From: Rhizophagus sp. LPA8_4_AMF
Taxonomy: Eukaryota; Glomeromycota; Glomeromycetes; Glomerales; Glomeraceae
Direction of reading: 5' to 3'
DNA length: 28,721 nt
NCBI GenBank assembly: GCA_021464525.1
Contig: JADRCO010000657.1
Coordinates: forward strand, 1 to 28,721
Under the pieces are notes generated by a model that saw only the letters and a list, made by a program, of their open reading frames with translations, was not told where the DNA came from and did not search any database. The stretch's first letter is position 1; each line of letters opens with the position of its first letter. The translations under genes and the position numbers were made by a program. Positions 18,520 through 28,721 of this stretch are shown here, one piece after another.

Positions 18520-19726
18520 ATCTAATTAACCTCTCTAACGTTGACCGGGCACTTGACCCTGAAAATAAGTTTACTCAAGATGACTAAATTAAAATATATT
18601 CTTATTTTACTAAGAATAAAGATCAAATTTCCGTGGCGTTGACATATCTTCGTTCCATACAAACAGATGATGCTAAACTTAAATACTTGAAGACTTTTAT
18701 TACGGCTGGTATATTCTGTGCTGTGTAATGCAATTTTTATTATTACTATATTAACAAACTGCCTTATTTATATTTGAATCATATCTCAACCTGGTAAAGA
18801 AAATGAAAATCAAGGTAATTATAATAATTGGTCAACACGTACATGAGTGCTTAACTTCTGTATCGTTGTCTGTCCGATTGACCCCTTCGAAATCTTTTAA
18901 TTATAGAAAACAGAGGGTCTTCTGAAGATCTATATGTTTTTGTAGATAATTCGAATTTCTTTATCGAGGCATCTAAATCTATCCGTCGAATGGAGGGTTT
19001 AGGCGAAAATATAAACTTTTTATTGACTATGGAAGGCTCCTCCGAGTCATTCAAAAAAATCGCAATCTGGGACATCCTCCTACTATCATTGGAAAGATAG
19101 ACATGATGTACATGTATATGAGAAATTTATTTATGAGAATGATACTAAAAAAGAAAAAATGACCCGATAATGCAATGGGATTTCACATAGATGATATTAT
19201 TTTTACAAAAACTCCTGCAACAATAGCCATTGTTTTGGGAGTTTGTGATTATTTCTGCAATATTCAGGGTGCATTGGATCGAAAATGGAATGGAGAGGTT
19301 TGGGCTTTGGCATTCAGGTATAACCAATTGTCATGGTTACTTCCCAAATCCGCTTCTAAAAAAACCTGTACTTTTTTTTTATTATTATTAGATGACAAAA
19401 ATTAGTATATTTCCAGGAGTGTCATATCATGTGAAAAGACCATTTCTTCAGACAACTTTCATACCGCTTGACAATTATTATAGAATTTTTGCGTGTGGCT
19501 AACACCGAAGGAATGAAGGTTCTTCGGCTATACGATGGTGATGACATACGAAATTGGGATAATGATGACGTAATTGATTGCTATAATGCATTTGAAATTG
19601 TTCGGATGGTGGCACCGATACCAACGAGGTATCTTATTTATATATTTTCGCAATAGAGAAGAAATGCAACGTGTACTACGGTGGGTACAACAGAAGCATC
19701 CGGTATTCGGGTTAAAGAAGAGGTAA
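18520..19726 (+). pseudogene. NYN-domain (PIN-like RNase) gene, frameshifted pseudogene
   Basis: The hallmark is LYVFVDNSNFFIEASKS at about 18928-18978, the first NYN motif with its metal-binding Asp. Then, in changing frames, come IDYGRLLRVIQKNRNLGHP (about 19023-19080), DVHVYEKFIYENDTKK, TPATIAIVLGVCDYFCNIQ (about 19211-19267), LDRKWNGEVW, PLDNYYRIFACG (about 19467), DGDDIRNWDNDD (about 19535) and VLRWVQQKHPVFGLKK ending at TAA 19724. Relatives known to me read VSGDGD where this has LGVCD, so a catalytic Asp is lost as well. An upstream block (about 18520-18729) reads in one frame as NELIHLINLSNVDRALDPEN and YLRSIQTDDAKLKYLKTF with a single stop; it is probably the N-terminal part. At least four frame changes make the gene non-functional. 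NYN proteins are predicted RNases and form a large family in this lineage. Confidence 0.75.
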
Positions 19727-20580
19727 GTTATTAAAATACTTAATTACCGATCGATCCATATATGAACGATAGACTAATTGAAATCTCGTTTTTACTTATT
19801 ATTCTAAAAATAAACACTTACGTTCAGAATATGTAATTAATGGCGGCGGAGTTTATTTTAAAGTTTCAAATTTGATATTTGCAAATTTATTTAACTTAAG
19901 ATTGAAAAAAATCGGAAAATTTCAAAAATAAAATCGAAGAAAATGTAAAATTTGCGTAGTTTTTTTACGTTATTAAAATATAAATAAAAAAATTTCTACG
20001 TTTTTTTTTTTTTTAATTAATTTTTTTTATTAGTAGATATCTAAAAGTAATATTTATAGAAAATTTAAATTTTTAGTTGAACATTTTTATAATACAAAAG
20101 TGACGCAAATTTATGATAATTGACAATGTTTAAGTATTTTTTCGCTCAAAATTTAAGATTTTGTAATATTGATATTTATAAATACTTAAAATTGATGACT
20201 TATCTATAGAGGAAAAAAAAAGAAATACATTAAATACTTTTATTTACGTAGATTTATTTACGTTATAATAAAAGAGAATTTCTATTCTTAATTATTCGGC
20301 CACTTCTGTATTATGTTCATGTTTATTTTTTTTTTTTTATTAACCTCAGTACCTGGTGATAATTCGATACAAAATATTTTAATTACTAACAAAAAAATGT
20401 TGTCACCTTGTGAATTTGTAGTGTTTTACGTAATAAAACTATACTGTAAAGTATCGTGAGCGTCAATAATATCAATTATTTCACGTTATAAGAACATCAT
20501 TAAAATCATATACAAAATAGTTTTTAGGACTCGACCATTTTTTATATTTTTTATATGATAATTGTATGTTATTGTACATT
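19727..20580. other. Gene-free AT-rich stretch
   Basis: No coding signal on either strand; mostly A/T runs and low-complexity sequence. Nothing resembles an RNA gene. Confidence 0.5.
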
Positions 20581-20663
20581 TGTACGGGCGTGCTTAATAA
20601 TGGTATGATGTGGCACTTCGATACTTCATGCTCACATCAGATCATTATTAAGCAGCCCGTACA
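20581..20663. repeat. 83-bp near-palindromic hairpin
   Basis: TGTACGGGCGTGCTTAATAA on the left pairs with TTATTAAGCAGCCCGTACA on the right, and ATGATGTG pairs with CACATCA further in, leaving a loop of about 20 bases. The less AT-rich sequence stands out from its surroundings. It could be a very small MITE or a hairpin RNA source; no clear target duplication is present. Confidence 0.6.
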
Positions 20664-21020
20664 ATAACAATATTATTATCCGACCGGAATGATCATAAAC
20701 TTTTTTATACTTTTATAAGCTTTATATTAAATCTAATATTATATTATCAAATTGATATAATTAATTAGTTTTATAAAATCATGTGTTTCTAAATTCAATT
20801 ATATTAAGCATGATGTGTACAGCAAGTACATGATGGTCCTATAAAATATCAATTAAAAATGGTTGAAAAAATAAAAATCACTAGTTTTTTTATTCAATTA
20901 AAATAATTTAAATATTATTCTAATTTAAAAAATTTTATATACAATTCTATTATATTGATCACCAAATAAATAAATAATAAAAAGGATTACATCACTGATG
21001 TAAATAATTTTTTTTTTTTT
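20664..21020. other. 3' flank of the mannosidase gene
   Basis: No gene. AT-rich, with a T run directly behind the stop codon on the minus strand (21009-21022), probably within the 3' untranslated region. Confidence 0.4.
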
Positions 21021-23470
<2,450 letters not shown>

Positions 23471-24521
23471 GTTTATTAATATTAATATTTATTAAAAGTA
23501 AGGCTGTGAAAAAAAATTATTTTTAAAAAAAGCCAAAATGTTTTAAAGAGAAATGATTTGAAATTAGGACTTTTAAATTTATAAAAAAAAAAGGTGAAAG
23601 AAAAAGTATAAAGACATGAATAAAGTTTTTTTTTTTTTATTGTAATTTCGGGTAATTGTTTGAGCTACACAAATGCAGAAATTGTTTGCTACACAAAAAT
23701 GAAATATGTAATTTGTAGGAGTTATTTTGTGAATATGTAAATCACCTAAAGTAGTTACTTTACGGGGTTTTCACTACCAAAAAAAAATTTACGTCCGACA
23801 TAGATTAATCAAAAGTAGAAATAGCGTTAATTCCGAAGAAATATGTAATTTTTATTATTTAAAAAAGGTTAATCTATAATATTTTGATCATTTGACCATT
23901 ATTGCTGGCATGTGTCAATTTTCTATGTGAAAGATAGAAAATTGCGTGTTACAATATTATTTTTTTTTAATATTATTTTTTTTACAAATCAAATAACGAG
24001 AACGAAGGATTTTCTTGAATTTACCGTTTAGTTACTTATGTAACGTTGCTTTGAAAAACATTGAAAGTCTATCCATGAACAAATTTAGCCGCGTAGTAAT
24101 TTTCTCATATTAATGACAAAAAAGAATGATAACAAATTTGCTGTTTACCCGAGTGTTACTTGCACGTGTAACATTGACTTCAACTTGTGCTAAGATGTTA
24201 TGATGCTTAAAAGCCTATAACGTTATATCATAAACGAAGTGTTAAAACACGATAACTATAAAACCTTAATTCTTTTTACCTACTGTAAAAAGTTCAGCGA
24301 ATCGTTATGTACAATAATTTTCTGGATATAATTTATTTTAACCAAACTTATAATTATAATGTAATTTATAATACTTTGTTAGTTTGATATGCTATCAAAA
24401 ATTTTTTTTCTGATTCAAAATTAACTTTCTCGTATTTTGATGTTATGTATACTGTACGCATTTTTTTTTAAATAGAAATATATATTGGTGATATATCGGT
24501 AATTGAACTTTCCTCTTTACA
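23471..24521. other. Gene-free AT-rich stretch between divergent genes
   Basis: No gene is recognised. It should hold the promoter of the minus-strand mannosidase gene. A duplicated GCTACACAAA word (about 23665 and 23689) and a short inverted pair around ATTTTCTATGTGAAAGATAGAAAAT at 23918-23942 are the only structures noticed. Confidence 0.4.
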
Positions 24522-24907
24522 ATGGGTTCTCTTTATTTTTTCGCTATAGTACCTATAATCATTCTGTTAATATTAGCTGCAAAAGTAATTTATTAGGTCT
24601 TAATTATTATTCTGTATTATTGAAACTTCCTAATAAAATGTTAAGAAATTGAATCACAAAAAAATTATTTGCGAGCATGTTCAAAAATAATATAAATCAT
24701 TTTTATTACATTTTTAAGTAATAATCATTCAATGAGTTCTATTAAGAGATTTTTATTCGGTTTTTTCACTAATAAATGATCTTTGTTGGTCTTTCAAGAA
24801 AAAATTTTTTTTTTTTTTATTAGAAAATTATCGATCAAGACAAATACCATAGGAATACATCATACTTTGAAATTAGCCATAGGAAATTGTATATTAATTA
24901 CAAATGA
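24522..24907 (+). CDS. Candidate two-exon 48-aa membrane or secreted peptide
   Basis: ATG 24522 opens MGSLYFFAIVPIIILLILAA, a hydrophobic segment long enough for a membrane anchor or signal peptide. The frame meets donor GTAATT at 24585 after 21 codons. An acceptor with a T tract, TTTTTATTAG, ends at 24823. Joining in phase 0 adds KIIDQDKYHRNTSYFEISHR and seven more residues, then TGA at 24905-24907. CACTAAT at about 24769 could be the branch point. Without splicing the peptide stops after 24 codons. The second exon is polar and charged with Lys/Arg/Tyr. I do not recognise it; it may be a small membrane protein or secreted peptide, or chance. Coding for so short a gene cannot be shown by eye. 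Confidence 0.35.
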
Positions 24908-26345
24908 ACAATAAATGACGAAAAAATGATTGTAAAATATATTTTTTAAAAAAAATTGGAAAAAAATTGGAAAAAATGTACTTCGAGTATAATAATTTGG
25001 TGATTTATCATATATAGTCAAAAGCGGATTTTAAAAAAATTTATAAACTTTAAGAAAATTTATGCCCATTTGCAAAAATTCTTTAGATAAAGTTTCAACT
25101 TCGTTAAAATACTCTAGAATATATCGTAAAATCCAATTAATATTATAAAATTTCTTAGATTTTTTCCATCTTTTTTTTTTTTATGGTATCTTTATACGGA
25201 AAAGATCAAATCAATACAAGAAGAAAAAAAATATAACGCACATGAAATCCGGTTCCTTCTTGACATGTATATAATTTTTAGATTTCAAATCTAGTATTTC
25301 TTTGAGCGCTTTCTAAACTTCGTAGATTCTTATTTATATTATAATTATCAACAGAAAAAAATAGGAAAAGAAATATTTTAATTCGAGAAAGAAAAATATA
25401 AGGAATGTGAACGTAAATTTATATAGAATTTTTTATAAACTATAATTTTTAAAATTCCCAAAGATACATATTATTAAATAAATGTTCTACCTTGAGGTTA
25501 AATCATACGTTCCTGTCTAGTACGTAAATTCTATAATATCTTGAAATTTAGACTTTGCTAATTTCTGAGGATTTTGTTAAGGGTTTTTATTGACCATGGT
25601 AACAAATAATTTTCGCGTATAATATTTCAATAAATATTTTTTTGGGGCGCAAATTTCATTTGAAAAAATAAAGAGTTAACCATCGTGTGTACTAAATTGT
25701 CGATTTTCAACATATTATTTTGTGAAGAATTTCAAGTATTAATGTAGTAATGTATACTTTTTAGCATCATCTCTCTCTCTTTGACCAATCAATATTCAAG
25801 AATTCCTAAAATGCATGTCTATCTATCGGAAAGTTATTTCCAGCTCATCACTTGTTTTATTACAGTTATATAAATATTGAATTCAACAAATTTCTTAGTT
25901 TAAACTATAAACTTATCTTAAATTTGAACAAAATACCGTATAAATATGATACTTTTCTATATATTATTCTTATTTTATTCTTATTTTTAATATTCTCTAC
26001 AAAATACGGATAGACTCCAAAATTTGTTTGAGATCGAGCGATGAGCGTAAAAAGTCGTAACTCGTAACCAGAGTTCAACAACTCATTTTTAAACTTGTAA
26101 AATATAAAGGAGGTAAAAATATCCACCATGTAAAAATATTAAGAATACATAAATAAAAAAGGTTATCTCAAACTTTTATTCAAAATACGACAATTTCTAA
26201 ATTACAAAGCGTTTTTATATTGAAAATATGTAAACTTTATTTTCTTATATGGATAGTAAGTATATAGAAAAAATAAAAATTGAATTATTTAAATTACAAA
26301 CCTAGAACCTAGAATATCATAATCTAAGTGTTTAAATAATTCATA

Positions 26346-26362
26346 ATATATATATATATATA
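26346..26362. repeat. (AT)n microsatellite
   Basis: An uninterrupted AT dinucleotide run in the 3' flank of the minus-strand pseudokinase gene. Confidence 0.8.
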
Positions 26363-26455
26363 AATAAGAGTATAATGTTATAATATTGTATATAATTTCC
26401 GAAGTAATATCCCTATTATTCTTCCTAATTGTTATTTCAATTTAGATATCTAAAA

Positions 26456-26471
26456 ATATATATATATATAT
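26456..26471. repeat. (AT)n microsatellite
   Basis: A second short AT dinucleotide run, about 50 bp downstream of the pseudokinase stop codon on the minus strand. Confidence 0.75.
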
Positions 26472-26515
26472 ACATATTTTGATTAATAATATGTAAAATC
26501 ATAAGTAAAAGTCAT

Positions 26516-27952
26516 TTAATTTAATAATACATTACCTTCCGTGGCATTTTTTGGTTTAGGTAAATCTTTAAAAGTATAAACTTTACTATTACTATAAGTT
26601 ATTTCGGTAATATTAGAGTTTATATCGATATTTGCATCCTTCCAATAATCATTATTTTCATGAATTGATTTATTAATTTCTTCTATTTTGTTCCAAAGTG
26701 TCTGAATATCAGGCCTTTTTTCAGGATTTGCATCCCAACATTCTTCCATCAATTTTTTAAATATTTCAGGAGTTCCTGGTAATATTTTCGGTCTTGTCCC
26801 ATTAACAACATTTAATGCGAGATCTTGATCATTATTGTGATTAAGAAATGGTGGTTGTTCTGATAAAACTTCCCACATAAGTATTGCAACAGAATAAATA
26901 TCGGATTTATAACTGTATTCACTTTTATAGATAACTTCAGGAGCCATGTAAGGAAGATTTCCATATACGCTATTTAATGGTTTATTAGTAGGTCCATAAA
27001 ATCCAACATCACTAATATACCAATCATTCTTATTTTTTAAATATAATACATTTCCTGGGTGTAAATTTTTATGAACTGAATTTTCCCCATGAACTCTAAA
27101 GAGTGCTTTAACAATTTCAAAAATAATTTGAATTTTCGTTTTCCATGTAATTTGATTACGATTTTGTTGTAAATATTTCCTTAAATCCGTATCCATATAA
27201 TTCATAACGAGCATAAATTTGTCATCGGTTGGATCTTTTGTAAAACCATAACATTGGACGATACTTCCCCATTTATTACTAATATACAAAGCCTACATAT
27301 ATGGAAAATATTATACGTTAAAGTTAATGTTACATTTAAAAAATACATTTTATAAAGTAGTTATAATTACCTCTTCAAGCCAAGTCTTATTATTATCTTC
27401 AATAGTTTCTAATCTTTTAAGTGCTACTTTACTAGTTCCAGATCTTTTCAATTTTTTTTCTTCAAGATCCCATTCTTTATAACATCCATCTTCCCAATCA
27501 GCTGTATAAACATCAGAGTAACCACCTTTAACCAAAAATTTGATATTTTTAAGTCTATCATATGGAATCCATTCAAATATCATATATGGAATTAATGATT
27601 CTTGTTGACATTTTTGTATTAAAGAATCAATAATTTTATTTCCAGATGTCCAATTTAAAAATTTGGATTTTAAATATTTTCGAATACAATTTTCACAATA
27701 TAATGTTGCTAAACATTTTTCTTTACAATTCTCACAATCTCTTTTAATTCCATCATTCTTAACAACTTTAAAATAATCATAATCTCCATCAAACCTTTTT
27801 ATCACTTCCACTTTTTCTTCTTTAGTAAGTGATTCATCATTATTAACGAATTCTTTTATTTCTTTAAATCTTATGTGCATATCATCATTATTTATTAATG
27901 CGTATGCTTTATCATATGCAGCATTAACAGCTTCTCTACGAATATTGGCCAT
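26516..27952 (-). CDS. Kinase-family protein with degenerate catalytic loop (probable pseudokinase)
   Basis: Exons 27952-27371 and 27292-26516, joined in phase 0 across a 78-bp GT-AG intron, give 452 aa. The start ATG 27952 opens MANIRREAVNAAYDKAY, the usual N-terminus of this family; upstream in-frame codons are low-complexity Phe/Lys and were rejected. Order: helical N-terminus (1-70), Cys cluster CxxCxxxC...CxxC (C73, C76, C80, C86, C89), FLNWTSGN (98-105), FEWIPYDRLKNIKFL, glycine loop VKGGYSDVY (141-149), VALK with K179, catalytic loop VHKNLHPGN (H268, K269, N270, N275), DVG with D289, MAPEV (A311, P312, E313) and the tail DLPKPKNAT. In active relatives the loop reads HRDLHxGN; here Arg-Asp is Lys-Asn, so the catalytic base is missing while both metal-binding positions remain. 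The frame is intact, so the protein is probably made and may act as a nucleotide-binding scaffold. A sequencing error is an alternative. Confidence 0.88.
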
Positions 27953-28721
27953 GGTTTTTTTTTTCTTGGGTTTAGGTTTTTTCTGAAGAATTCGTTCAAA
28001 AAAAAGGGAACGTAAAAAAAAGGAATATATATATATCTTTTTTTTTAAAAAAAAAAAATAATAATTGTCACCCGTTATAAAACCTCGCAACGAATCAAAA
28101 TTATCTTTAAGGTACTTTGTTGTTTTTAAAAAAAGGAAAGGGCACTTTTTTTTTTATTAATAATTGGTATCATTCATCCTCCAATTGAAATTTTAATACA
28201 TAAAGATTTGGATAAGATTTATTATTATAATATTGGTAATCTTATACAGCAAATAAAATTTTCGTTTCGGGTCGATTAAAAGGAAAAAAAAAAAAAATTT
28301 CATTTTTAAATATTGTTCTTTGGTATTTCAATTGCCCCTTGTATCCCTTTGTATAATCCAATAAATCATTTCCTGTTTCCCATTATTTAGTTAGTCTGAT
28401 TTACTAGATAGTAAAAGCTTTACCTTAAAATTGATATTCATTTAAAAAACCCCCTGACTTGTGAAACAGGATTCGTTTTGAAAATAATTTTACTATACCA
28501 TATTAGGTAATGATTCAACAAAATAGGAAACAAAAGACGATCCTTATTAGTCATAAATTTATAATTGTTTCGGCCGAAATGTATAAATGACATTTTTGTC
28601 ATTTAAGCCATTTTTAAAAGTTGTAATTTTAGTATTTTCGTTCATTATTTGGATTACCTAGTTTTCTTTTTAAAATTTAGTTTTTTTTTTTTTTTTTTAA
28701 GTTTTTTATTAATTTTTTTTT
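27953..28721. other. Upstream region of the pseudokinase gene; no other gene seen
   Basis: Contains A/T runs on both sides of 28050, a GGCCGAAA word near 28572 and an inverted pair AATGACA/TGTCATT at about 28587-28604. An 18-base T run lies at 28681-28698. No gene is recognised up to the end of the window; the promoter of the minus-strand gene should lie at about 27953-28300. Confidence 0.4.

Larger units (their letters stand above)
24908..26515. other. Gene-free AT-rich stretch
   Basis: No gene. A minus-strand frame at 25905-26129 has no recognisable features. The part next to 26516 is the 3' flank of the pseudokinase gene and contains two AT microsatellites. Confidence 0.45.

Noticed and set aside
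25905-26129. 74-codon minus-strand frame
   Set aside because: No recognisable motif or family match and no supporting signals; likely chance.
27953-28090. Upstream extension of the pseudokinase frame to 28090
   Set aside because: The extra codons are low-complexity Phe/Lys from T and A runs without an ATG of family type; MANIRREAVNAAY at 27952 matches the known family N-terminus.

Overview
The window reads as nuclear DNA of an arbuscular mycorrhizal fungus (Glomeromycotina), most probably Rhizophagus irregularis or a close relative. The DNA is very AT-rich with many homopolymer runs. Genes carry short introns of about 65-100 bp, some with TACTAAC-type branch points. The gene content is typical of the expanded families of that lineage: kinases with the NWTSGN...WIPYDRF...GGFGKVY...WIDGYI signature, F-box proteins, NYN-domain proteins, and PD-(D/E)XK domains of the kind found at Crinkler C-termini. 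This assignment rests on family recognition, not on a search.

Layout. 466-1042 (minus) is a truncated, frameshifted nuclease-like domain, fused head-to-head to a broken kinase (about 1034-2556, plus). 3582-5010 holds a heavily decayed kinase relic with an expanded interior. 5118-5338 is a MITE with an 8-bp target duplication. 5463-6130 is a relic of a Cys-rich gene, with a 466-bp foldback element (6138-6603) inserted in or beside its 3' end. A small MITE (6672-6838) follows. 7173-7954 is a short two-exon gene of unknown function. 7955-9968 has no gene. 9969-11936 is the best plus-strand kinase gene; its protein carries two kinase N-lobes, and its 3' end is followed by a ladder of duplicated terminal exons reaching 12501. 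A second copy of the 5118-type MITE lies at 12564-12750. 14087-15574 is an intact single-exon F-box gene. 15575-18516 has no intact gene. 18520-19726 is a NYN-domain pseudogene. 21021-23470 (minus) is an 11-exon class I alpha-1,2-mannosidase (GH47), the one clear housekeeping gene. 24522-24907 may encode a 48-residue membrane or secreted peptide. 26516-27952 (minus) is a two-exon kinase-family gene whose HRD aspartate is replaced by Asn, so it is probably a pseudokinase.

Interpretation. Most of the window is a fast-evolving accessory region in which kinase copies are duplicated, fused, broken and invaded by MITEs, next to a conserved N-glycan-processing gene. The strongest candidate for something undescribed is the kinase at 9969-12501. 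It has a duplicated ATP-lobe. It is followed by symmetrical phase-1 cassette exons, each of which gives either a stop (intron retained) or a link to the next cassette (intron spliced). A 306-bp genomic duplication containing one such intron added exactly 78 codons to the spliced frame and was then truncated by a 1-bp deletion.
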